From assembly GCF_014268495.2 (NCBI RefSeq), contig NZ_CP077087.1, positions 124,001-188,000 on the forward strand: a DNA stretch of 64,000 nt, in the 5' to 3' direction. The position numbers and the translations under genes were made by a program. This document shows, piece after piece, positions 52,342 through 61,144 of this stretch. How positions within the stretch are numbered: the stretch's first letter is position 1; the number at the start of each line of letters is the position of its first letter. Under the pieces are notes generated by a model, which did not search any database, was not told the origin of the DNA, and saw only the letters and a list, made by a program, of their open reading frames with translations. The stretch is from Pseudomonas monsensis (lineage in GTDB: Bacteria; Pseudomonadota; Gammaproteobacteria; Pseudomonadales; Pseudomonadaceae).

Positions 52342-53673
52342 ATGAGCAGCGTGCTGATTCGCAATGCCAGGCTGGTCAACGAAGGGCGTGAGTTCGACGG
52401 CGACTTATTGGTTGGCAACGGACGCATCGTCAAGATCGCCCGCAGCATCGAAGGCGAAAACGCGGCGGTGGAAATCGACGCCAACGGTCAGTGGCTACTG
52501 CCCGGCATGATTGATGATCAGGTGCATTTTCGTGAGCCGGGTGCGCCAGCCAAGGGCAGCCTATATACCGAGTCCCGCGCGGCGGTTGCCGGTGGCATCA
52601 CCAGTTTCATGGACATGCCCAATACCCAACCGGCCACCCTCACCCTCGAAGCACTGGCGGACAAGAAGCGCCGGGCGGCGATGAGTTCGGTGGCCAACTA
52701 CGGTTTTCACTTTGGCGTGAGTCAGGACAATCTCGACACGGTGGCGGCGCTCAATCCGAGTGAGGTGGCCGGGGTGAAAGTGTTCATGGGCGCGTCCACC
52801 GGCAACATGCTGGTGGATGATCCGCAAATCCTCGAACGGCTGTTCGCCGAGGTGCCGACCCTTCTGTTGGCACATTGCGAACACACGCCGAGCATCGACG
52901 CCAATGCGGCCAACCTGCGCAAACGGTTCGGTGCACATCTGCCGCCGGATGCCCATGCACTGATCCGCAATGCCGAGACCTGCTATCGCTCCTCGTCACT
53001 GGCCGTGGACCTGGCCAAGCGTCATGGCACGCGCCTGCACGTTTTGCACCTCACCACCGCACGTGAACTCGAACTGTTCGAAGACAAACCACTGGCGCAA
53101 AAACACATCACTGCCGAAGTCTGCCTGCACCATCTGCTGTTCGATGATCGTGACTACCCAACGCTGGGCAACCTGATCAAATGCAACCCGGCGATCAAAA
53201 CCCCCGCCGACCGTGATGCATTGCGCGCCGCGTTGAACAGCCAGCGGCTGGATGTCATCGGCAGCGATCATGCGCCGCATACCTGGCAGGAAAAGCAGCG
53301 ACCTTACAGCGAGGCGCCATCGGGATTACCGTTGGTGCAACACGCCCTGCCCGCCTTGCTGGAGCTGGTGGCGGACGCTGTCTTGCCGATCACCACGCTG
53401 GTGGCGAAGACCAGTCACCGGGTGGCGGATCTGTTTGCCATTCCGGATCGCGGTTATTTGCGTGAGGGATATTGGGCAGATCTGGTGTTGATTGAACCGC
53501 AGACGCTGGAGGTGTCTCGGCAACCGATTCTGTCGCAATGTGGATGGACGCCGTTTGCCGGTCGCCGCTTTCGGCATCGGGTGAATACGACAATTGTTTC
53601 GGGGCAGATTGCGTGGCGGGACGACCGGGTGCATGACGGGTGTCGAGGGTTGGCGTTGCGATTCTTGCGCTGA
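52342..53673 (+). CDS. Dihydroorotase paralogue (PyrC/PyrQ-like) of the zinc cluster
   Basis: A 443-aa amidohydrolase of the dihydroorotase family (pyrimidine synthesis: carbamoyl-aspartate to dihydroorotate). Recognisable parts are PGMIDDQVHFREPG, VKVFMGASTGNM with the lysine expected to be carboxylated, LLAHCEHTPS, LHVLHLTTARE and VIGSDHAPHT. The usual HxH metal motif is QxH here: Gln60-Val-His62, so one zinc ligand is replaced. It corresponds to PA5541 of P. aeruginosa by recall and is last in the folE2 operon. It is probably a reduced- or alternative-metal back-up of the normal PyrC. Confidence 0.92.
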   Translation: MSSVLIRNARLVNEGREFDGDLLVGNGRIVKIARSIEGENAAVEIDANGQWLLPGMIDDQVHFREPGAPAKGSLYTESRAAVAGGITSFMDMPNTQPATLTLEALADKKRRAAMSSVANYGFHFGVSQDNLDTVAALNPSEVAGVKVFMGASTGNMLVDDPQILERLFAEVPTLLLAHCEHTPSIDANAANLRKRFGAHLPPDAHALIRNAETCYRSSSLAVDLAKRHGTRLHVLHLTTARELELFEDKPLAQKHITAEVCLHHLLFDDRDYPTLGNLIKCNPAIKTPADRDALRAALNSQRLDVIGSDHAPHTWQEKQRPYSEAPSGLPLVQHALPALLELVADAVLPITTLVAKTSHRVADLFAIPDRGYLREGYWADLVLIEPQTLEVSRQPILSQCGWTPFAGRRFRHRVNTTIVSGQIAWRDDRVHDGCRGLALRFLR

Positions 53674-53696
53674 GGCATTCAGTGACTGACAAGACG

Positions 53697-53790
53697 CGAT
53701 CGCGGGCAAGTCCGCGCCCACAGGTTGCACCGGTGAACACAACATTGATGTCCACTGCAGAACCTTGTGGGAGCGGGTTTGCCCGCGATG
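53697..53790. repeat. REPIN: inverted pair of REP elements
   Basis: gatcgcgggcaagtccgcgc and the inverse gtgggagcgggtttgcccgc flank about 50 bases. This 'cgcgggca' variant differs from the 'cgcgagca' REPINs elsewhere in the window. It lies between convergent genes. Confidence 0.86.
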
Positions 53791-53793
53791 TTT

Positions 53794-54312
53794 TTAAGCT
53801 CTTGGTTTAACCGCGCCGCAATCCTGGCCCAACCACACGGCGCGGGTCTCCAGGCTGCCCTTCTGGTTGATCCCGATGGCATTGAACGTGCCGTTGGCTA
53901 CCGTGGTGAATTCCCGATCGCTTTGGAACGTTGCCACGCCCGTGCCCTGGGCTTTCGGGCAACTGAAGCGGAATTTCCACTGGTTGCCGTTGCGCTCGGT
54001 GATCTGTTGCTTGCAACCTGATTGCGGATCAGCCAACGGGATATCGTTGGTTGCCACCTGTTGCGGCGTCAGGCAGGCACGGATGCCTTTACCGCCAATA
54101 TTGATACCGTTCTTTTCCAGGGCCGCCCTCTGTTGCGGGGTCATTTGGCCTTGAATCTGGCCGAGGATCGACTGCACATCCATCGGCTGATCATCGACTT
54201 TGACGTTGCTCGATGTCATTTCCCACAGCCCTGGCTGCAACATCTGCGCTTGCGCAATCACCGGCAATGCCAAACCCAGGCCCAGCGCCAAACCCAGCAG
54301 ACGAACGTTCAT
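53794..54312 (-). CDS. DUF3617 exported protein
   Basis: A 172-aa protein with a signal peptide (LLGLALGLGLALPVIAQA) and the DUF3617 features: LQPGLWEMTSSNVKVDDQPM, a conserved RACLTPQQVA and a C-terminal GTFNAIG/GSLETRAVWLGQDC. Three or four cysteines may form disulfides in the periplasm. No function is known. It is divergent from cardiolipin synthase with 131 bases between. Confidence 0.86.
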   Translation of the reverse strand: MNVRLLGLALGLGLALPVIAQAQMLQPGLWEMTSSNVKVDDQPMDVQSILGQIQGQMTPQQRAALEKNGINIGGKGIRACLTPQQVATNDIPLADPQSGCKQQITERNGNQWKFRFSCPKAQGTGVATFQSDREFTTVANGTFNAIGINQKGSLETRAVWLGQDCGAVKPRA

Positions 54313-54443
54313 CGAAAAACTCCTGATCAGTAGTGGCCGTTAGACGTCGGCCGATTGCTTCGGTTCATGCACCAATTAAATAGCGACATTCGCAACAGAA
54401 CATGGTCTGTTAAGCATTAAATCTTCCGGAGCAAGGCTGCCCC

Positions 54444-55883
54444 ATGGATTATTTTGGACCGCACATTTTCGGTTATCTCATCGCTCTGATACATACCCTC
54501 GGTTTGATTGCCGCCGTACATGCGGTGCTCACCGTGCGTACGGCCCAAGGCTCGATCGCCTGGGCATTGTCGCTGATCTTCATCCCCTACCTGACGCTGA
54601 TTCCCTACCTGGTCTTCGGTCGCAGCACTTTCGATGGTTACATCAAGGCGCGACGCCAGGCCAACGAACAGATGCGTCAGGCAATCTCCGAGCTGAACTG
54701 GCGGCCGTGGGTCGAAGAAGCGCTGGCTGCTCGCGCTTCGAACGCCTATACCTCATTGCGCGCCATGCCCAAACTGGGACGCATGCCGTGTCTGGCGAAC
54801 AACGAGGTGCAGTTGTTGGTGAACGGCACGGCCACCTTCGACGCAATCTTCCAGGCCATCGAACACGCGAAGGAAGCCGTGCTGATCCAGTTCTTCATCA
54901 TCCACGATGATCGCCTCGGTCAGCGCCTGCGCGATCTGCTGCTGAAGAAAACCGCCGACGGCGTGGCGATTCATTTGCTCTACGACCGCATCGGCAGCCA
55001 CGCCCTGCCCCACAGCTATGTGCAGGCATTGCGCGACGGCGGCGTCGAGGTCGAGGCGTTTGCCACCCGCAGTGGCTGGCTCAACCGCTTTCAGGTCAAC
55101 TTCCGCAACCACCGCAAAATCGTCGTGGTCGATGGTGTAGTCGGTTTTGTCGGCGGACATAACGTCGGCGATGAATACATGGGAGAGAAGCCACCGCTGG
55201 CACCGTGGCGTGACACCCATGTGAAAGTACGCGGTCCGGTGGTGGCGTGCATGCAGGAATCCTTTGCCGAAGACTGGTTCTGGGCCGCACGGGCCTTGCC
55301 GCCGCTGATTTTGCCGGATGAATACCCGGACGATGGCGTGCTCTGCCAATTGCTGGCCAGCGGCCCGGCAGATGCCTACGAAACCTGTTCGCTGTTTTTC
55401 GTCGAAGCCATTCACGCCGCGACAGAGCGAGTGTGGATCACCAGCCCCTATTTCATTCCTGACGAAGCGGTATTTGCCGCGTTACGCCTGGCAGTATTAC
55501 GCGGCGTCGATGTGCGCTTGTTGTTGCCATCGCGGCCCGATCACCGGATCGTCTACGCGGCGTCCAGCCTTTACGCCTTTGAAGCGGTACGCGCCGGTGT
55601 GCGGGTATTTCGTTATGAACCCGGATTCCTGCATCAAAAAGTGGTGCTGATCGACAGCGAGATCAGTGCGATCGGCAGCGCCAACCTGGACAACCGCTCA
55701 TTCCGGCTGAATTTCGAAGTGATGTTGCTGACCGTCGATAGCGACTTCGCCGCCAGTGTGGAACACATGCTCAATCAGGATTTCGAGCAATCCTATGAGG
55801 TCGCCAAAGAAGAAAGCCGGGAGATCCACCGCCTGCAACAGGTCGGCATGCGGATCGCCCGGCTCATTTCACCGATTCTTTGA
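54444..55883 (+). CDS. cls: Cardiolipin synthase
   Basis: Makes cardiolipin at the inner membrane by transferring a phosphatidyl group between phosphatidylglycerol molecules. The 479-aa protein has two N-terminal membrane segments (residues ~8-28 and 38-58) and two phospholipase-D HKD motifs: NHRKIVVVDG near 220 and LHQKVVLID near 395, with GSANLDNRSF following. Length and layout match ClsA. It is convergent with cfa, another phospholipid-modifying gene. Confidence 0.94.
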   Translation: MDYFGPHIFGYLIALIHTLGLIAAVHAVLTVRTAQGSIAWALSLIFIPYLTLIPYLVFGRSTFDGYIKARRQANEQMRQAISELNWRPWVEEALAARASNAYTSLRAMPKLGRMPCLANNEVQLLVNGTATFDAIFQAIEHAKEAVLIQFFIIHDDRLGQRLRDLLLKKTADGVAIHLLYDRIGSHALPHSYVQALRDGGVEVEAFATRSGWLNRFQVNFRNHRKIVVVDGVVGFVGGHNVGDEYMGEKPPLAPWRDTHVKVRGPVVACMQESFAEDWFWAARALPPLILPDEYPDDGVLCQLLASGPADAYETCSLFFVEAIHAATERVWITSPYFIPDEAVFAALRLAVLRGVDVRLLLPSRPDHRIVYAASSLYAFEAVRAGVRVFRYEPGFLHQKVVLIDSEISAIGSANLDNRSFRLNFEVMLLTVDSDFAASVEHMLNQDFEQSYEVAKEESREIHRLQQVGMRIARLISPIL

Positions 55884-55916
55884 GCCCTTTGCCCAAAGGC
55901 CAAGGGCGCACTGGCG

Positions 55917-57104
55917 TCATGGATTGTAGATATCTTCCCGTGTCCATGGCAGTTCATGGCTGCCATCCGGATGCGCCTTGACGGCTAAGATCTGGTGCAG
56001 ATTGATCCAGCCGCGAGCGAACGCGTACGCACAACCGGCCAGGTACAGACGCCAGATGCGCAACGCTTGATCGGGCACCAGTTTCGCCGCCGCTTCGAGG
56101 TTGTCCTCCAGGCGCTCGCTCCAGTGATCCAGTGTGCGCGCGTAATGCAGGCGCAGACTTTCGACGTCGATGATCTCAAGCCCAGCCTCGCTGATCTCGG
56201 CCGAAATCATCGCCAGGTGCGGCAGCTCGCCGTTGGGAAACACGTACTTCTCGATGAAGTCCCCGGCACCGCGCCCCACCGGACGACCGTCCGTGTGCTT
56301 GGCGGTGATCCCGTGGTTCATCACCAGTCCACCCTCCTTCACCGCGCCAAACAGGGTCTTGCAATACTCGGCAAGATTGGCGTGACCGACGTGTTCGAAC
56401 ATGCCAACACTGACCACCTTGTCGAAGCGCCCGTCCTGCGGCAAATCGCGGTAATCGAGCAACTGCAGTTCGACCTGGTCTTCCAGCCCTTCGGCTTTAA
56501 CCCGTTCACGGGCCAGTTCCAGTTGTTCCTTGCTCAGGGTGATGCCGAACACCTTGGCACCGAACTCCCGCGCGGCATAACGCGCCAGCCCCCCCCAACC
56601 GCACCCGACATCCAGCAGATAGTCGCCCGGCTGCAAACGCAGCTTGCGGCACAGGTGACGGAACTTGGCTTGTTGCGCTTGCTCGAGGGTTTCACTGCCC
56701 GTTTCGAAATACGCGCAGGAATACGCCATGTCGCTGTCCAGCCAGAGCTGGTAGAACGCATTGGACAAGTCGTAGTGGTAGGAAATGGATTTAGCGTCAG
56801 TCTCCTTGTCGTGCACGGAACGCACCGGCTGACTGTCTTCGTCTTCATCGAGCAACGCGCTGCTCAACTCATCGCAGACCCGGATGACCTCGCTGATCGA
56901 GCCTTCCAGTTCCAGTTTGCCCTCGATGAACGCCGCCCCCAGCGCGTCGAGACTTGGATGAGTAAACTGGCTGACCATCTGCGGGTCCTTGACCACAATG
57001 GTGACGCTGGGCGCCGGCCCCAGATTGATTTCATGGCCGTCCCAGAGCCGCAGACGAAGCGGTAACTGCAGATTCTGTAAGGCCGGTGGAAGTTGCGCGA
57101 GCAT
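55917..57104 (-). CDS. cfa: Cyclopropane-fatty-acyl-phospholipid synthase
   Basis: Adds a methylene group from S-adenosylmethionine across unsaturated bonds of membrane phospholipids. The 395-aa protein has an N-terminal lipid-binding part (residues 1-100) and a methyltransferase domain. The SAM loop is LLDVGCGWGGLARYAAREFG, with SYHYDLSNAFYQLWLD before it and conserved GITLSKEQ and MFEHVGHANLAEY. GGGGG lies eight bases before the ATG at 57104; the longer open frame has no ribosome site. It is convergent with cls, whose stop is 33 bases away. Confidence 0.94.
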   Translation of the reverse strand: MLAQLPPALQNLQLPLRLRLWDGHEINLGPAPSVTIVVKDPQMVSQFTHPSLDALGAAFIEGKLELEGSISEVIRVCDELSSALLDEDEDSQPVRSVHDKETDAKSISYHYDLSNAFYQLWLDSDMAYSCAYFETGSETLEQAQQAKFRHLCRKLRLQPGDYLLDVGCGWGGLARYAAREFGAKVFGITLSKEQLELARERVKAEGLEDQVELQLLDYRDLPQDGRFDKVVSVGMFEHVGHANLAEYCKTLFGAVKEGGLVMNHGITAKHTDGRPVGRGAGDFIEKYVFPNGELPHLAMISAEISEAGLEIIDVESLRLHYARTLDHWSERLEDNLEAAAKLVPDQALRIWRLYLAGCAYAFARGWINLHQILAVKAHPDGSHELPWTREDIYNP

Positions 57105-57188
57105 GGAAAATCCCCCTTGTTTCAGACGTCTGATCTGAGGGTAGACCATCCTGAAAAAATAGCAGGCTATCGAATTAATTAGCCGAAA

Positions 57189-57974
57189 CTATGATTGCAG
57201 ACGCTCCAGCAAGCCATCCTGTAGCCACTGTTTCAACCAGGTGACGGCTTGAAGTGGCGCGCCCTCACCATAAGTGACTGCTGACTGTGCGCACAGTTCA
57301 GAGAAGCTCCAGTTCTCGTTCAGCACCCCGTTCAGCGCTTCGCCTTCGGCAGATGGCAGGCTGCGGTAATGACTGACCAGACCCTTTCGCCAGATCAGGC
57401 AGATCTGAGGCGTCGCAAGGCTGACGCTGGCAGGGAAGGCGCTTTGCTCCTTCACCGCACGCCACTGCGCAAGGCTGTTGAACCGACACTCAAACCATTG
57501 CAATGAAGGGGTCGGTTTGAATCGCAACCCAGGCCATTCTTCAGGTGCCAGCGTCGCCATTGTCTCGATGCTTGACGGCGCGCCTGCGGGCGCATCAAAG
57601 GCCAGCGTAAAGGCCCACTCAAGCGCTGCCAATTCAGCCAACGGCGCACTCTGTGCCAGCACCAGATGTTCGCGGATGAACCCTTCGAAGCCTTTGCCCA
57701 GCCAGCGCAGGCTGTAATGTGTCGAAGGATGTTGGCGCAGGTAGGCGCTGGCCAGCAGGTCGAATTCCTCGTCGCCCAGCCAGTGCCAGATCGTCGGGAA
57801 GTCGCTGCGCAGCACCTCAAGCAGTCGCGCTCGGTAAGCGTTGTGGTAAATCGCCAGACCGGTATCGACATCCAGCGTCGGGCCGCCGACAAGCGAGTCG
57901 ACCAGTGCCGGATCGGCGACGGCCTCATCCAGCAGAAATGCTTCGAACGCCAACTGCCAGTCATTCAGGCGCAT
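57189..57974 (-). CDS. bufC: BufC/HvfC-like DUF2063 protein, bufferin partner
   Basis: A 261-aa protein of the DUF2063 'putative DNA-binding' family, now linked to multinuclear iron oxidases as a peptide-recruiting partner (BufC/HvfC). The N-terminal domain (LNDWQLAFEAFLLDEAVADP, IYHNAYRARLLEVLRSDFPT) is the family hallmark. A C-terminal domain of about 120 residues follows. Its first ten bases overlap the end of bufB, so the pair is co-translated. It probably binds the precursor and presents it to BufB; direct DNA binding is doubtful. Confidence 0.85.
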   Translation of the reverse strand: MRLNDWQLAFEAFLLDEAVADPALVDSLVGGPTLDVDTGLAIYHNAYRARLLEVLRSDFPTIWHWLGDEEFDLLASAYLRQHPSTHYSLRWLGKGFEGFIREHLVLAQSAPLAELAALEWAFTLAFDAPAGAPSSIETMATLAPEEWPGLRFKPTPSLQWFECRFNSLAQWRAVKEQSAFPASVSLATPQICLIWRKGLVSHYRSLPSAEGEALNGVLNENWSFSELCAQSAVTYGEGAPLQAVTWLKQWLQDGLLERLQS

Positions 57975-58807
57975 TGCGTGCTCCCCTGCAGGACCATTGC
58001 CAATTCACGAGCCTTGCGCAATTCATCAAGCAGTTCGTCGAACGGCGGAAAGTGATCGTCGCGTTCCAGCAGGGTGGCCACCGGGCCGAGGTGTTGCAGC
58101 GTACGTTGATACAGCGCCCAGACCGGATCGCTGACCGGATGATCGTGGGTGTCGATCACGTAGTCGCCATAATCGCTGTGCCCCGCCAGATGCAGCTGAC
58201 GTATCTTGTCGGCCGGCAACTGCTGAATGAAGGTCCACGGATCAAAGCCGTGATTGCGTGAACTGACGTAGACATTGTTGACGTCCAGCAGCAATTCGCA
58301 GCCGCTCACCCGGCTCAGGGCGGCGAGAAATTCCCATTCGGTGAAATCATCGGAAGCGGCACGCACGTAACTGGAGACGTTCTCCAGTACCAGTGGACGC
58401 TGCAGAACGTCCTGCACCTGCGCGACGCGCCCGGCAATGTACTCCAGACTTTCTTCGGTGTACGGCAACGGCAACAGGTCATGCAGTTGATGGGCGTTGC
58501 CACGGCTCCAGCACAAGTGGTCGGAGATCCACGCCGGCTTGACCCGTTCGGCCAGTTGTTTGAGGTGTATCAGGTAGTCGCGATCGAGGGCGTGCGGCCC
58601 GCCGATGGACAGGGAGACGCCATGCATGACCAGCGGATAACGCTCGGCGATGGCGTCCAGGTAGTACAGGGCCTTACCGCCCGGCACCATGAAATTTTCC
58701 GAGATCACTTCGAACCAGTCGACGTCAGGGGCCTGTTCGAGGATCTGTTGGTAATAGGCGCTGCGCAATCCCAGGCCATAACCGAGACAGGGAAGAGAGG
58801 CGGACAT
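57965..58807 (-). CDS. bufB: BufB-like multinuclear non-heme iron oxidase (MNIO, DUF692)
   Basis: A 280-aa TIM-barrel enzyme of the DUF692 family that modifies cysteines of ribosomal peptides. Features are GYGLGLRSAYYQQILEQ, WFEVISENFM (metal Glu), the His in LVMHGVSLSIGG, AWISDHLCWSRG, LLLDVNNVYVSSRNHGFDP and HLAGHSDYGDYVIDTHDHP, which supply the His/Asp/Glu iron ligands. The ATG at 58807 follows CAGGAG. In bufferin systems such enzymes turn precursor cysteines into thiooxazoles that bind copper; that product is inferred here. Confidence 0.9.
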   Translation of the reverse strand: MSASLPCLGYGLGLRSAYYQQILEQAPDVDWFEVISENFMVPGGKALYYLDAIAERYPLVMHGVSLSIGGPHALDRDYLIHLKQLAERVKPAWISDHLCWSRGNAHQLHDLLPLPYTEESLEYIAGRVAQVQDVLQRPLVLENVSSYVRAASDDFTEWEFLAALSRVSGCELLLDVNNVYVSSRNHGFDPWTFIQQLPADKIRQLHLAGHSDYGDYVIDTHDHPVSDPVWALYQRTLQHLGPVATLLERDDHFPPFDELLDELRKARELAMVLQGSTQCA

Positions 58808-58872
58808 GGGCGAACTCCTGTTGATAGTGGCCGCAGTGGCGTTAACCACTGCGGCGACACCTGGCGGTCAGG

Positions 58873-59124
58873 TTATTCGCCGACCTTGCCACCGGCCTTT
58901 TCGCACGCCGCCTGGGTCATGGCCTTGAAGCCCTGGCCCTTGCAGGAGCCCATGCCTTTGCAAGCGTGGTCTTTGGTTTTGCAGTCATTCTGGCCTTTGC
59001 AGGCATTCACACCGTAACAGTGAACGTTGGCATCGGCAGCCATCGCATTGGTCGCCACACCGGCAAACATTGTGGCAGCAGCCAGAGCGAGAGCGGCACC
59101 GGCAGCAGCGGTCTTGATAGTCAT
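58873..59124 (-). CDS. bufA: Bufferin-type DUF2282 precursor peptide
   Basis: An 83-aa precursor with a Sec signal peptide (GAALALAAATMFAGVATNAMA). The mature part of about 50 residues holds six cysteines in lysine/glycine spacers, including HCYGVNACKGQNDC and HACKGMGSCKGQGF. This is the DUF2282/BufA1 pattern. The product is expected to be modified by BufB and exported to the periplasm to sequester metal, probably copper. The ATG at 59124 follows GAGGA; an earlier ATG has no ribosome site. A GTAACG word on the minus strand at 59211-59216 could be an ECF-sigma -35 element (weak). Confidence 0.88.
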   Translation of the reverse strand: MTIKTAAAGAALALAAATMFAGVATNAMAADANVHCYGVNACKGQNDCKTKDHACKGMGSCKGQGFKAMTQAACEKAGGKVGE

Positions 59125-59236
59125 TTTTTTATCCTCGGTCATCGTCAGGGGTTGTCGGCTGGAAGGTTGTTCAGTCCCGACATAGCACTAGAGAGGGCCT
59201 ACCCTTGTGGCGTTACAGAGGCGGAAAAAAATAATT

Positions 59237-61144
59237 TCAGGCATCTTCCTTGAGCTTGAGCAGCGGCTCCTGAAAGCGCAACAAACGACCGGCATTGCCC
59301 AGCACCAGCAATGTGCTGAGGTTATGCAGCAGCGCGGCAATCATCGCTCCGGCGGCGCCCAGCCAGCCGAATGCAGCGAACACGACGATGGCCAGCGTCC
59401 AGCCCAGACCGATGATCACATTCACTTGCAGGGTTCGCCGGCACTGCCGACTCAGGCGCACGCAAGTCCCCAGTCGACGCAGGTCGCTGCCGATCAGCAC
59501 AATATCCGCCGAGGCCAATGCGATATCGGCACCACCCGCCCCCATCGCAACGCCCACCACGCCCGCCTTGAGGGCGAGCGAATCGTTGATACCGTCGCCA
59601 ACTACCATCGGCCGGAAACCGTTGTCGATCTCCTTGAGCACGCAATTGAGTTTGTCTTCGGGCAACGCCTGCGCTTCAACCTCGTGCAGGCCCACCTCCC
59701 TGGCCAGGGCGTGGGCGACGCTTTTCCGGTCCCCCGTCAACAACAGTTGCCGGCCCAGACCCAAGTCGCGCAATTCACCGAGGGCAAAGCGCGCTTCCGG
59801 TTTGACGCTATCGGCCAGCAGCAACCAGGCGAGGAATACACCGTTCAAGGCCAGGCCCGCGATCGGGCCATCGTGCTCGGGAATGGCCGTGGTGGTAATG
59901 CCCAGTTGAGCAAACAACTCCGGACGGCCGAGTGCCGCTTCGCCCTGCGCGGTCATCGCCACCACACCGAGGCCCTGGCGTTCGTGGATATCCGTCAACG
60001 TCAGGCATTGCTCTTGGCTGACCAGCCCGGCGAGCGCGCGACTGACCGGATGACTGCTCGCCGCGCCGAGGCTTGCGGCCAACGCCATAACGATGGATGC
60101 GTCGGCACGCGGCTTGTCGATCGACTGCAAGCGCAACGTGCCGTATGTCAGCGTGCCGGTCTTGTCGACCACCAATGACGTCAGATCGGCCAACTCTTCG
60201 AGGAACGCCGAACTGCGGATCAGAATCCCGTGGCGTGCCGCCACCGCCACACCGGCAATCGCCGTGGCCGGCGCCGACAACACCAGGGCACAGGGACACG
60301 CCGCCACCAGCACCGCGAGCATCGCTTGCGCGTTGTGCGTGATGAACCAGGTCACCGCCGCCAACAACAACACCAGCACCATGTAGCTGCCGGCATAACG
60401 CTCCAGCAAACGGGTGATCGGGGGTTTCGAACGCTCGGCGTTTTGCATCAGCGCGATGACTTTGCCGAGGGTCGATTCACCGCCGGTGCGCGTCACTTCG
60501 ATGCGCAGCAGACCATCGAGGTTGATCGCACCACCAAACACCGTCATGCCGACGCCCGCTTCTACCGGCACCGACTCACCGGTAATCGACGCTGTGTCGA
60601 GACTGGCCTGGCCGGACAACACCCGCCCGTCTGCCGGTACACGGTCACCGGCACGCACTTCGACCGTGTCACCGGATGTGAGCGAGCCGTTGTCGACTTC
60701 GATGATCGTACCGTCGGCCTGAACCTTGCGGGCATGGCTGCGGGTCAACTGGCCAAGCGCATGAATCGCTTCCTGGGAACCGATGACACTGCGCTCCTCC
60801 AACACATGACCGAAGATCATGATGATCGGCAGCAACGCTGCGGTCAGCAGATCACCCGTCGCCCAGGCGCCGAGCATCGCCAGGGCAATCAACTGATCGG
60901 TGATGCCGTGCAGACTCGGGTAACGCAGGCTGAACCACGCCGAGCGCATCACCGGCACGGCAACCAATAAAGAAGCGAAACCGAGCAGCAACTGGCTGAC
61001 GCCGGTTTGCTCAGGGCTCACCCAGCGCCAGATCAAACCGAGGCCGAGCAGCCCCAAGGCGAGCATTGCCAAGGTCAATTGCCGCGCGGCGCGGCGTTGT
61101 TCAGCCGAAGACAACAGGCTCGGTGCAGCGGTAGTCGCGGTCAT
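59237..61144 (-). CDS. Heavy-metal P1B-type ATPase without N-terminal metal-binding domain
   Basis: A 635-aa ion pump with all P-type landmarks: TGES (ASITGESVPVEAG), the transmembrane metal motif CPC (VAACPCALVLSAP, near residue 282), the phosphorylation site DKTGTLT (near 327), an HP motif (SSHPVSRAL) and GDGINDSLAL. There is no CxxC metal-binding domain before the first span. CPC fits Cu(I) or Zn/Cd/Pb subtypes; the sequence does not decide between them. Its start overlaps the upstream SPFH gene by four bases, and the bufferin genes follow about 110 bases downstream. Confidence 0.92.
   Translation of the reverse strand: MTATTAAPSLLSSAEQRRAARQLTLAMLALGLLGLGLIWRWVSPEQTGVSQLLLGFASLLVAVPVMRSAWFSLRYPSLHGITDQLIALAMLGAWATGDLLTAALLPIIMIFGHVLEERSVIGSQEAIHALGQLTRSHARKVQADGTIIEVDNGSLTSGDTVEVRAGDRVPADGRVLSGQASLDTASITGESVPVEAGVGMTVFGGAINLDGLLRIEVTRTGGESTLGKVIALMQNAERSKPPITRLLERYAGSYMVLVLLLAAVTWFITHNAQAMLAVLVAACPCALVLSAPATAIAGVAVAARHGILIRSSAFLEELADLTSLVVDKTGTLTYGTLRLQSIDKPRADASIVMALAASLGAASSHPVSRALAGLVSQEQCLTLTDIHERQGLGVVAMTAQGEAALGRPELFAQLGITTTAIPEHDGPIAGLALNGVFLAWLLLADSVKPEARFALGELRDLGLGRQLLLTGDRKSVAHALAREVGLHEVEAQALPEDKLNCVLKEIDNGFRPMVVGDGINDSLALKAGVVGVAMGAGGADIALASADIVLIGSDLRRLGTCVRLSRQCRRTLQVNVIIGLGWTLAIVVFAAFGWLGAAGAMIAALLHNLSTLLVLGNAGRLLRFQEPLLKLKEDA

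Noticed and set aside
53703..53790. Possible small RNA gene downstream of the dihydroorotase gene
   Set aside because: The structure is fully explained by a REPIN between convergent genes; no promoter or T-tract was seen.
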